5,746 nt of DNA from an uncultured Bacillota bacterium (GCA_958352855.1 CATWQE010000120.1:1-5746); one strand, 5' to 3'. Shown: positions 1 through 5,724, counted from the first letter of the stretch. A program made the numbers and translations. Notes: generated by a model from the letters alone, not told the origin.

Positions 1-83
1 TGACCATGCCAGGACTTCCAAAAGTACCGGCAGCAGAGAGAATTGACGTAGACGAAAAAGGAAGAATTTCCGGTTTGTTCTAA
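1..83 (+). CDS. fhs: Formate-tetrahydrofolate ligase, C-terminal end only (partial)
   Basis: Only the last 26 complete codons are in the window, read in the frame beginning at base 3 and ending with TAA at 81-83. The tail reads TMPGLPKVPAAERIDV followed by ISGLF, which is the characteristic C-terminus of formate-tetrahydrofolate ligase (formyl-THF synthetase). The enzyme makes 10-formyl-THF from formate, THF and ATP in the cytoplasm. The start lies upstream of the window. The gene is followed after 35 bases by fchA on the same strand, and then by folD. The three enzymes work in consecutive steps of the methyl branch of the Wood-Ljungdahl pathway or of general one-carbon metabolism, so an operon is likely. 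The identification rests on a short but highly conserved tail and on the matching neighbours. Confidence 0.9.
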   Translation, partial: TMPGLPKVPAAERIDVDEKGRISGLF

Positions 84-103
84 GGTTAAGACCGGAAGAT
101 TTT
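67..103 (+). other. Intercistronic hairpin across the fhs stop codon, followed by four T
   Basis: Bases 67-76 pair with 89-98. The core is TTCCGGT (68-74) against ACCGGAA (91-97), extended to ten pairs including two G-U pairs, with a 12-base loop that contains the fhs stop codon. An ATTTT run follows, just before the fchA ribosome binding site (AAGGAGG, 104-110). It could be a weak attenuator that tunes fchA-folD relative to fhs, or an mRNA-stabilising or processing structure. The short T run makes it a poor full terminator. The pairing is seen directly; the function is inferred. Confidence 0.35.
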
Positions 104-118
104 AAGGAGGATACAGCA

Positions 119-748
119 ATGGGATTTTCAACCGTACCATGTAACGAATTTGTAGAAGTATTAGCATCCAAGGCTCCTGTTCCAGGAGGCGGCGGTGCGT
201 CTGCTCTGGTAGGTGCTGTTGGTACAGCTCTTGGAAATATGGTAGGAAGCCTTACCGTTGGAAAGAAAAAATATGCAGAAGTAGAAGATGAAATGTGGGA
301 GTTAAAGAAAAAATGTGATGAACTCCAGAAAGATTTTCTTCGTCTGATTGAAAGGGATGCAGAAGTATTTGAACCACTTTCCAAGGCTTACGGAATGCCA
401 AGAGCAACAGAAGAAGAAAAGGCAGAAAAAGCCAGAGTTATGGAAATTGTATTAAAGGATGCCTGCTCCGTACCAATGGAGATCATGGAAAAATGCTGTG
501 AAGCCATTGAAATTATTGTGGAGTTTGCAGCAAAAGGTTCTACACTTGCTATCAGTGACGCGGGAGTAGGAGCTGCGTTCTGCAAAGCTGCTTTAAAGGG
601 AGCCAGCTTAAATGTTTATATCAATACAAAATCCATGGCAGACAGAGCTTATGCAGAGGAATTAAACAAAAAGGCCGACGCCATGCTGGAAAAATATACA
701 AAAATTGCAGATGAGACTTTTGACAGTGTATTATCCAGATTAAAATAA
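119..748 (+). CDS. fchA: Methenyltetrahydrofolate cyclohydrolase (FTCD cyclodeaminase-like family)
   Basis: A 209-residue cytoplasmic protein of the formiminotransferase-cyclodeaminase C-terminal family (FchA type, normal length about 210). It hydrolyses 5,10-methenyl-THF to 10-formyl-THF. The N-terminal motif APVPGGGGASAL at residues 19-30, followed by a glycine/alanine-rich helix and VGKKKY (47-52), is the family signature. RDAEVF (79-84) and the ISDAGVGAAF stretch in the C-terminal third also fit. The protein is mostly helical by composition and has no signal peptide. The start is fixed by AAGGAGG at 104-110, eight bases before the ATG. It sits between fhs and folD, with a 29-base gap to the folD start preferred here. 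Because the neighbouring FolD lacks cyclohydrolase residues, this gene probably supplies that activity. A cyclodeaminase for formimino-THF is the main alternative; the fhs/folD context argues for the cyclohydrolase. Confidence 0.92.
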   Translation: MGFSTVPCNEFVEVLASKAPVPGGGGASALVGAVGTALGNMVGSLTVGKKKYAEVEDEMWELKKKCDELQKDFLRLIERDAEVFEPLSKAYGMPRATEEEKAEKARVMEIVLKDACSVPMEIMEKCCEAIEIIVEFAAKGSTLAISDAGVGAAFCKAALKGASLNVYINTKSMADRAYAEELNKKADAMLEKYTKIADETFDSVLSRLK

Positions 749-777
749 ACAAAATAAGGCACAGGAGGATGCTGGAA

Positions 778-1629
778 ATGGCAAAGAGATTACTTGGTAA
801 AGAAGTAACAGCAGCATTAAATGAAAGAATCAAGGCAGATGTTGCTGCACTAGAAGCAAAAGGAGTAAAACCTACTCTTGGAATCATTCGCGTGGGAGAA
901 AATGAAAGTGATATTTCCTACGAAAGAGGAGCAACAAAACGCTGCGAAACTTTAGGCGTTGCATGTGAAAAAATCTTACTTCCTGCTGATGTATCACAGG
1001 AAGAATTGCTGGCAGTAATTGATAAAGTAAATAAAGATGACAACATTCATGGAGTATTATTATTCCGTCCACTTCCAAAACATTTAGATCAGTCTGTGAT
1101 TGAAAATGCGCTGGATCCTGCCAAAGACGTAGACTGTATGACAGACGGTTCTATGTCCGGTGTGTTTACAGGAAAAAATGTAGGATTCCCTCCATGTACA
1201 CCACAGGCATGTATGGAAATCTTAGACCATTATGGCATTGACTGCACAGGTAAAAAGGCAGTTGTAATCGGAAGAAGTCTGGTAGTCGGAAAACCGGCTG
1301 CTATGATGCTGATTAAGAAAAATGCAACAGTTACAGTATGTCATACAAGAACCGTAGATATGCCTTCTGCTGTAAAAGAAGCAGATATCGTTATTGTAGC
1401 TGCAGGACGTGCAGGTGTGGTAGATGATACTTATTTAAGAGAAGGACAGGTTGTTATTGACGTAGGTATTAACGTAAATGCAGAAGGAAAACTCTGTGGA
1501 GACGTTGACTTTGAAAAAGCAGAACCAATCGTAGAAGCTATTACTCCAGTACCAGGCGGTGTTGGAAGCGTTACAACTTCTGTATTGGTTGGACATGTCG
1601 TAGAAGCAGCAAAGAGAAAATTTGCTTAA
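778..1629 (+). CDS. folD: Methylenetetrahydrofolate dehydrogenase FolD, probably without cyclohydrolase activity
   Basis: A 283-residue protein of normal FolD length that oxidises 5,10-methylene-THF to 5,10-methenyl-THF with NAD(P). An N-terminal folate-binding domain is followed by a Rossmann domain with GRSLVVGKP (165-173) and VTVCHTRT (185-192), and by the C-terminal TPVPGGVG motif. An in-frame ATG at 769 lies directly against the AGGAGG (763-768), so the ATG at 778, nine bases after it, is the better start. In the usual FolD alignment the catalytic Tyr is present (Y48), but the Lys four residues later is Ala (A52, codon 931-933). The Gln of VQLPLP is Phe (F96, codon 1063-1065). The substrate-binding Asp is kept (D119), and PGGVGPMT reads PGGVGSVT. 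Lys and Gln are needed for the cyclohydrolase half-reaction in bifunctional FolD, so this enzyme is inferred to be a dehydrogenase only, working with FchA upstream. Cofactor preference cannot be settled by eye. Confidence 0.93.
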   Translation: MAKRLLGKEVTAALNERIKADVAALEAKGVKPTLGIIRVGENESDISYERGATKRCETLGVACEKILLPADVSQEELLAVIDKVNKDDNIHGVLLFRPLPKHLDQSVIENALDPAKDVDCMTDGSMSGVFTGKNVGFPPCTPQACMEILDHYGIDCTGKKAVVIGRSLVVGKPAAMMLIKKNATVTVCHTRTVDMPSAVKEADIVIVAAGRAGVVDDTYLREGQVVIDVGINVNAEGKLCGDVDFEKAEPIVEAITPVPGGVGSVTTSVLVGHVVEAAKRKFA

Positions 1630-1641
1630 TGATTTTTTAAG

Positions 1642-1673
1642 CCCCCGTAAATCCTTGATTTACGGGGGTTTTT
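1642..1673 (+). terminator. Intrinsic terminator of the fhs-fchA-folD operon
   Basis: A perfect 12-base-pair stem (1642-1653 with 1657-1668, CCCCCGTAAATC paired with its complement) has a CTT loop and is followed by TTTTT at 1669-1673, 12 bases after the folD stop codon. The T tract is on the + strand only. On the - strand the hairpin is followed by CTTAAAAAATC, so it is not a classic bidirectional terminator for the convergent Uma2-family gene. Confidence 0.93.
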
Positions 1674-1705
1674 CTATGTCTGAAATTACTTACAACGGTT
1701 TTTGT

Positions 1706-2251
1706 TTAGTCTAATAGTTCTGCAATGGTAATTACTAAATCCTGATAAATTCCTACGGTGATAGGAACAGAAAAAGGAACAATCATAGGAGCAGCATCTT
1801 CTTCATACCGATATACAGTAGTTCTTTCTTTGACTGGGTCAACAATCCAGTATTCCCGGACACCGAAATCAGAGTAGAGGGCATTTTTGGTAGAATAATC
1901 CATTTTCCGGCTGCTGGGCGAAACAATCTCAATTATAAAATCCGGGGCGCCATGACATCCTTTGTCTGTCAGCTTACTTTTGTCGCAGATTACGCTGATA
2001 TCCGGCTCTACATAGTTTTTATCATCTTTTCCAATAAATACAGCAAATGGGGCTGGATAGACCTCACAGGAACCTTGTTGTACTTTCACATAGTTGTTGA
2101 GAATAAAACATAGTTCCATTAGGATCTTTTGGTGAATACGGTTTGGGGGAGCCATGCTATAGATGTGTCCATCAATCAGCTCCGCACGCTCCCCATCCGG
2201 CAGAGCGTAGATATCTTTTAGTGTGTAGGTAATTGTTTTTGGTAATGACAT
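1706..2251 (-). CDS. Uma2 family (DUF820) putative restriction-like endonuclease
   Basis: A 181-residue protein of the Uma2/DUF820 family, which has a PD-(D/E)XK nuclease fold and no well-established biological role. Recognisable elements in order are GERAELIDGHIYSMAPP (20-36), with a conserved Glu and the IDG turn, then EPDISVI (82-88) with candidate catalytic Asp84. These are followed by PDFIIEIVSPSSR (103-115) with Glu108, DYSTKNALY (118-126) with Lys122, and the signature GVREYWIVDP (130-139). All expected nuclease residues are present and the length is normal, so it looks intact. AAAGGAG (2260-2266 on the - strand) lies eight bases before the ATG. No signal peptide or membrane segment is visible. 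It is 132 bases downstream of the radical SAM/DUF4130 pair on the same strand, without a convincing terminator between, so cotranscription is possible. I find no clear promoter of its own. Family assignment is secure; activity is not. Confidence 0.9.
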   Translation of the reverse strand: MSLPKTITYTLKDIYALPDGERAELIDGHIYSMAPPNRIHQKILMELCFILNNYVKVQQGSCEVYPAPFAVFIGKDDKNYVEPDISVICDKSKLTDKGCHGAPDFIIEIVSPSSRKMDYSTKNALYSDFGVREYWIVDPVKERTTVYRYEEDAAPMIVPFSVPITVGIYQDLVITIAELLD

Positions 2252-2383
2252 ACTGGCAACTCCTTTCAGAATTTAAATACATCTTATGTTCTTTATTCAG
2301 ATAACGCAGGTATATTTTGTGTATCCATATTGCTCTCCAGGTAAGTATATAGAGAGCGTATCACAAAACAGGTAAAAAAACAA

Positions 2384-3139
2384 TTATTGAAATTCTGTCA
2401 TATTTTTGCGGAACCACAAGGGCAGATGATTTCGTTGACAGGGGGTATTTTTCCTGGCATCAATGGAGACAGACTGGAAAAATGATTTCCAAAGCCGGAT
2501 ATAGGGATCTTTTTTGTCTGTTTCCTCTTCCATGTAAGACAACTCTTCTTGCGTAACAGGAGTTAAAAAAGACAGGGAATCTTTTGGATGCACTACAGAG
2601 AGCATTCGGGTTTTATCGGTTATCATCCAGTCCTCAGAGGGCATCCGGTCTTCAAAATGAGGGGAGAGCAGGGTGAGAACATTACACTTTGGCTCAATCA
2701 CAGCAAAGAGAGCCGTATTGTCTAGGCTGGAAAAACGCAGAAATTCCCGAAATTGATGACATTCATTGTAAACCTTTCTTTTCAGCTCAAAAACAGCGGC
2801 TACCTGTGGTACATGAAGCATATGGAGCATCTGGGAACCAAGGGAAAATCCAAGCACCAGAAACCGGTAAATGCAATCCAGTTTGTGTGGCTGGAAAGAC
2901 ATGGCAGCAGCATAAACCCATTCGTAGGCCTCTGGAGATATTTTCTTTTGGATAGAGCGGATAACTTTTTGTGCTTTTTCCTGATTTTTCTCCACATGAC
3001 GATATTCGCAGAAAAGCTCCAGATTCCCCACAGGCTCTATAGCCAGACGAATATTAGAATGCCCCAGCCTGGCAGCCCAGGCATCGTAAATACAGGTCAT
3101 CATAGATTCAAAATCATCCTTACAAGTAAAAACTACCAT
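2384..3139 (-). CDS. DUF4130/TIGR03915 family putative DNA metabolism protein, partner of the radical SAM protein
   Basis: A 251-residue protein of the DUF4130 family (TIGR03915, 'probable DNA metabolism protein'), known to occur almost always beside the radical SAM family encoded just upstream. Its biochemical function is unknown. The N-terminus starts with the usual short strand and FESMMTCIYDAW (10-21). The best-conserved block runs from ELKRKVYNECHQFREFLRF (118-136) through FAVIEPKCNVLTLLSPHFEDR (145-165) and EDWMITDKTR (169-178). The C-terminus has LWKSFFQSVSIDARKN and a final LPLWF patch. In a sizeable share of relatives this domain is fused to a uracil-DNA-glycosylase-like domain; here it is freestanding, with nothing resembling that domain encoded nearby. 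AAGGAGA (3147-3153, - strand) lies seven bases before the ATG, and only 32 bases separate it from the upstream stop, so the two genes form an operon. Soluble; no signal peptide or membrane segment. Confidence 0.9.
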   Translation of the reverse strand: MVVFTCKDDFESMMTCIYDAWAARLGHSNIRLAIEPVGNLELFCEYRHVEKNQEKAQKVIRSIQKKISPEAYEWVYAAAMSFQPHKLDCIYRFLVLGFSLGSQMLHMLHVPQVAAVFELKRKVYNECHQFREFLRFSSLDNTALFAVIEPKCNVLTLLSPHFEDRMPSEDWMITDKTRMLSVVHPKDSLSFLTPVTQEELSYMEEETDKKDPYIRLWKSFFQSVSIDARKNTPCQRNHLPLWFRKNMTEFQ

Positions 3140-3171
3140 AAAAAAGTCTCCTTTTTGTTACTGTTAGCAGA

Positions 3172-4638
3172 TTATAATTGACCGGATAAGGTTTTCTGCC
3201 GGTCTTCCACTGTGGGAGGAGTCGGGAGAAAACCGTCATCAAAAAGAGAAAGCTGCTGATAGGTGGCAGAATCTCCCAAGCACCCGGAAATCATAGAATC
3301 GCCACAGGTAAGCTGTCTTGTGATAAAATTTTCTTCTATGGGGATGCGATAGAGCATACGCCCATTGCAGGTAATGAAATACTGAGCTCTTTTTAATACC
3401 ACACCCATGCGTTTGAGAGCAGTAAAATCGAGAGAGCCAAGGCGCCGGGCTTTTATAATACGCCAGGCGGATTTTGTGCCGATTCCGGGAACTTTTAATA
3501 AATCATTGTAGGATGCGGAAAGGACTTCCACAGGAAATAGCTCCAGATGTCTAAGAGCCCAGTCACATTTGGGGTCCAGAAGAAGATTGAAGTTGGGCTT
3601 TGCCGGGCTTAATAAATCCTCTGCATGAAAACCATAGTAGCGCAAAAGCCAGTCCGCCTGATAGAGACGGTGTTCCCGGAGAAGGGGAGGCGCAGTATCT
3701 AAAGAGGGCAGGGCGCTATCCTGATTCAAAGGTACATAAGCAGAGAAAAAGACTCTCTTTAAATCAAATTGCTGATACATGGTTTGTGTTACTTTTAAAA
3801 GCTCATAATCATTTTCTGGGGTTGCGCCTATCATCATCTGGGTGCTCTGGCCGGCAGGAACAAACGGGCTTGTCCTGGAAGCGGGAAGAGTTTTTCGGTT
3901 TTGGTTTTCAACAGAGGCTCTGTCCTCTAAGGGTGTCATGCTTTTAGAAAAAATGCTGCCTGAGAGATAACGGTTTCCATAATGGCGCTCCATGGAGGGA
4001 AACTGGCCAAGAGCCAGACGGTGACTGACAATCTGATTCTGAATCTGTTTCATGGGCTTTAAAATGGCCTCATGGGTTTTGCCGGGAGCCAGAGTATGGA
4101 GGCTGTCGGCAGTGGGCAGTTCCATGTTCACACTCATGCGGTCTGCCAGATAACCTACCTGTTCAATAATAGAGGCATCTGCTCCCGGCACAGCCTTTGC
4201 ATGGATATAACCACGAAAGTGATACTTATTCCGAAGGAGATAAAGAGTTTCATACATAAGCTCCATGGTGTAGGTGGGATTTTTTAAAACACCGGAACTG
4301 AGAAACAGACCTTCAATATAATTGCGCTTATAAAATTCTATGGTAATATTGCATAGCTCTTGTGGAGTAAAGGAAGTTCTGGGCTTATCGTTAGAGCAGC
4401 GGTTCAGGCAATATTTGCAGTCATAGACACATTCATTGGACAGCAGAACCTTTAACAGAGAAATACACCGTCCATCTGCGGAAAAGCTGTGGCAGATTCC
4501 GCTGGCACAGGAATTGCCAAGGCTCTGGGACTTACCCTTGCGGTTCACACCGCTGGAGGTACAGGCCACATCATATTTTGCAGCATCAGATAAAATCTTC
4601 AGTTTTTCTTCTAAAGTCAGTTTCGTGGAAGGATTCAT
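3172..4638 (-). CDS. Putative DNA modification/repair radical SAM protein (TIGR03916 type)
   Basis: A 488-residue radical SAM enzyme of the family paired with DUF4130; reaction and substrate are unknown. The cluster motif CVYDCKYC (C70, C74, C77) should bind a [4Fe-4S] cluster and cleave S-adenosylmethionine. A cysteine-rich leader precedes it (C26, C44, C49, C58, including GICHSFSADGRC) and C81 follows in LNRC. PAGQSTQMMIGAT (261-273) is a family hallmark. The C-terminal part has a helix-hairpin-helix, LLKVPGIGTKSAWRIIKARR (380-399), typical of non-specific DNA contact, then GVVLKRAQYFITCNG (412-426). The tail contains QLSLF (462-466), matching the beta-clamp-binding consensus. The stretch between KPM (194-196) and PAGQ (261) appears longer than usual for this family, and the whole protein is longer than the roughly 400 residues I recall. 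The start is supported by AGAGG (4645-4649, - strand), six bases before the ATG. A strong promoter with two SOS-box-like sites lies upstream. It differs from spore photoproduct lyase in length and motifs. Confidence 0.92.
   Translation of the reverse strand: MNPSTKLTLEEKLKILSDAAKYDVACTSSGVNRKGKSQSLGNSCASGICHSFSADGRCISLLKVLLSNECVYDCKYCLNRCSNDKPRTSFTPQELCNITIEFYKRNYIEGLFLSSGVLKNPTYTMELMYETLYLLRNKYHFRGYIHAKAVPGADASIIEQVGYLADRMSVNMELPTADSLHTLAPGKTHEAILKPMKQIQNQIVSHRLALGQFPSMERHYGNRYLSGSIFSKSMTPLEDRASVENQNRKTLPASRTSPFVPAGQSTQMMIGATPENDYELLKVTQTMYQQFDLKRVFFSAYVPLNQDSALPSLDTAPPLLREHRLYQADWLLRYYGFHAEDLLSPAKPNFNLLLDPKCDWALRHLELFPVEVLSASYNDLLKVPGIGTKSAWRIIKARRLGSLDFTALKRMGVVLKRAQYFITCNGRMLYRIPIEENFITRQLTCGDSMISGCLGDSATYQQLSLFDDGFLPTPPTVEDRQKTLSGQL
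3241..3255 (-). other. Encoded beta-sliding-clamp-binding motif QLSLF in the radical SAM protein tail
   Basis: Codons CAG CTT TCT CTT TTT on the - strand encode Q462-L463-S464-L465-F466. This equals the bacterial clamp-binding consensus QL(S/D)LF, found in DnaN partners such as polymerases and mismatch-repair proteins. It lies in the non-globular-looking C-terminal tail after the helix-hairpin-helix region, the normal placement for such motifs. A chance match of five residues is possible, but the exact consensus in a predicted DNA-repair protein makes it credible. Confidence 0.6.
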
Positions 4639-4654
4639 AACGCACCTCTTTAAT

Positions 4655-4668
4655 CGAATATATGTTCT
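4655..4668 (-). promoter_or_regulatory. LexA (SOS) box-like operator 1, at the transcription start
   Basis: CGAATATATGTTCT matches the Gram-positive LexA consensus CGAAC-RNRY-GTTYC at 12 of 14 positions. It begins six bases downstream of the -10 of the radical SAM gene promoter, covering the expected transcription start, so a bound repressor would block transcription. Palindromic site seen directly; LexA binding inferred. Confidence 0.65.
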
Positions 4669-4674
4669 GTATTT

Positions 4675-4703
4675 AGTATAAACAGAAAAAAGGAAAATGT
4701 CAA
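4675..4703 (-). promoter_or_regulatory. Consensus sigma-A promoter of the radical SAM-DUF4130 operon
   Basis: On the - strand TTGACA (4698-4703) and TATACT (4675-4680) are separated by exactly 17 bases, with a T-rich spacer. This is a perfect -35 and a five-of-six -10, pointing away from spoIVA. The predicted transcription start is near 4668, about 30 bases upstream of the ATG. So strong a promoter would need a repressor to be controlled, which fits the two flanking operator-like sites. Confidence 0.8.
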
Positions 4704-4716
4704 GAACAAATGTTCG
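4703..4716 (-). promoter_or_regulatory. LexA (SOS) box-like operator 2, abutting the -35
   Basis: Read on the - strand this is CGAACATTTGTTCT, with the perfect core GAAC-N4-GTTC, matching the CGAAC-RNRY-GTTYC consensus at 12 of 14 positions. It shares one base with the -35 hexamer. Its centre is 48 bp from that of operator 1. An additional ATGTTC half-site repeats eight bases further on (4718-4723), beside ATGTTC at 4710-4715. Confidence 0.65.
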
Positions 4717-4721
4717 GATGT

Positions 4722-4749
4722 TCTGATTTAAACATGGGTGACATATAAT
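4722..4749 (+). promoter_or_regulatory. Possible sigma-E-type promoter of spoIVA
   Basis: CATATAAT at 4742-4749 resembles the sigma-E -10 (CATACAAT-like) and also contains a perfect TATAAT. The -35 region is weak for both: TCTGATT at 4722-4728 fits the sigma-E -35 only partly, and TTCTGA is a poor sigma-A -35. In Bacillus subtilis spoIVA is transcribed by sigma-E in the mother cell, which favours the sporulation reading. Confidence 0.4.
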
Positions 4750-4776
4750 ATAGCAATATGATTAAGGGGGTATTTT

Positions 4777-5724
4777 ATGGATACATATAATATTTATAAA
4801 GACATACAGGCACGTACCAACGGGGAAATTTACATAGGAGTAGTGGGACCTGTCCGCACTGGAAAATCTACCTTTGTCCGCAGATTCATGGAACTGGCAG
4901 CATTGCCCAATATGGAAGAAAATCAGAGAAAGGAAGTAAGAGACCAGCTTCCGTTAAGTGGCTCCGGCAAGCTGATTACCACCGTAGAGCCAAAATTCAT
5001 TCCCAAAGAAGCGGCCAGAATTCAGATAGGAGAGGAGGTTGATGCCAAAATTCGTCTTATTGACTGCGTGGGCTTTCTGGTACCGGATGCAGCGGGAAAT
5101 ATGGAAGATGGCAAGGAAAGAATGGTAAAAACCCCATGGTTTACCTATGAAATTCCCTTTCATCAGGCAGCAGAGACAGGAACCAGAAAGGTCATTGAGG
5201 AGCATTCCAGCATTGGTTTTGTGCTGACCTGTGACGGTTCCTTTGGAGAAATCCCAAGAGAGCAGTTTGTGGAGAGTGAAGAGAAAACCGTAGGGGAATT
5301 AAAGAAAACAGGAAAACCATTTCTGATTCTTGTGAATTCCCAGAAGCCTTATAAGGAAGAGACACTGCAACTGGTGGAAGAGCTGAAAAAGAAGTATGAC
5401 GCAGGGGTTTTGAGCCTGAACTGTGAACAACTGCGCAAAGAAGATGTTTCCAGAATTCTGGAAAAATTGCTATATGAATTTCCTGTGGTACAGATGGAGT
5501 TTTATATTCCTAAATGGGTGGAAATGCTGCCTCCAGATCATTATGTAAAAGAGAGTCTGCTGGAAGAAGTAAAAACCTGTATGGAGAAAGTGAAGTATGT
5601 AAAAGATGTGCCAAAGGATCCCTTTTCCATAAGTTGTGAGTATATATCAGGAATGATTCCAGAGAAAATTGATTTGTCCAGCGGAAAAGTGCAGGTGCGT
5701 GTGGAGATGGATGAATCCTGGTAG
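4777..5724 (+). CDS. spoIVA: Stage IV sporulation protein A, N-terminal part, cut by an in-frame TAG
   Basis: SpoIVA is a cytoskeletal-type ATPase that polymerises on the forespore outer membrane in the mother cell and forms the basement layer of the spore coat. This 315-codon frame aligns well with the first part of the Bacillus subtilis protein (about 492 residues). The Walker A is GPVRTGKST (24-32, K30), the sensor region is ITTVEPKFIP (67-76), and the Walker B is IRLIDCVG (92-99, D96). TPWFTYEIPFH, then ETGTRKVIEEHSSIG, and YEFPVVQ also match. AAGGGGG (4764-4770) lies six bases before the ATG. The frame ends ESW-TAG, but the following codons encode YEVLSEM, matching the next segment of the family, so the stop is premature. 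The missing part includes the C-terminal domain needed for membrane anchoring through SpoVM and for polymerisation. As written, the product should be non-functional unless the TAG is a sequence error or is read through. The gene is divergent from the radical SAM operon. Confidence 0.93.
   Translation: MDTYNIYKDIQARTNGEIYIGVVGPVRTGKSTFVRRFMELAALPNMEENQRKEVRDQLPLSGSGKLITTVEPKFIPKEAARIQIGEEVDAKIRLIDCVGFLVPDAAGNMEDGKERMVKTPWFTYEIPFHQAAETGTRKVIEEHSSIGFVLTCDGSFGEIPREQFVESEEKTVGELKKTGKPFLILVNSQKPYKEETLQLVEELKKKYDAGVLSLNCEQLRKEDVSRILEKLLYEFPVVQMEFYIPKWVEMLPPDHYVKESLLEEVKTCMEKVKYVKDVPKDPFSISCEYISGMIPEKIDLSSGKVQVRVEMDESW

Noticed and set aside
769..777. Upstream in-frame ATG giving folD three extra residues (MLE)
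   Set aside because: It touches the AGGAGG with no spacing; the ATG at 778 has a nine-base spacing and gives the standard N-terminus.
1642..1673. Bidirectional terminator serving the Uma2 gene as well
   Set aside because: On the - strand the stem is followed by CTTAAAAAATC rather than a T tract.
2332..2357. Inverted repeat GCTCTC / GAGAGC between the Uma2 and DUF4130 genes
   Set aside because: Only six base pairs with a 14-base loop and no T run on either side, so not a supportable terminator or operator.
2374..2383. T7 run on the - strand just after the DUF4130 stop codon as a terminator
   Set aside because: No stable GC-rich hairpin precedes it; only short AT pairing is possible.
2753..3181. 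Open frame of 142 codons on the + strand, and the overlapping one at 2689-2955
   Set aside because: They lie antisense within the well-conserved DUF4130 gene, have no convincing ribosome binding site and encode no recognisable domain.
3600..4287. Open frames on the + strand opposite the radical SAM gene (3600-3947 and 4072-4287)
   Set aside because: Antisense shadows of a strongly supported gene, with no family resemblance.
3172..4638. Spore photoproduct lyase (SplB) as identity of the radical SAM gene, suggested by nearby spoIVA
   Set aside because: SplB is much shorter and lacks the cysteine leader, the PAGQSTQ hallmark and the C-terminal helix-hairpin-helix; the DUF4130 partner points to the other family.
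4436..4681. 81-codon + strand frame running into the divergent promoter region
   Set aside because: It overlaps the conserved cysteine-rich start of the radical SAM gene on the opposite strand and its promoter.
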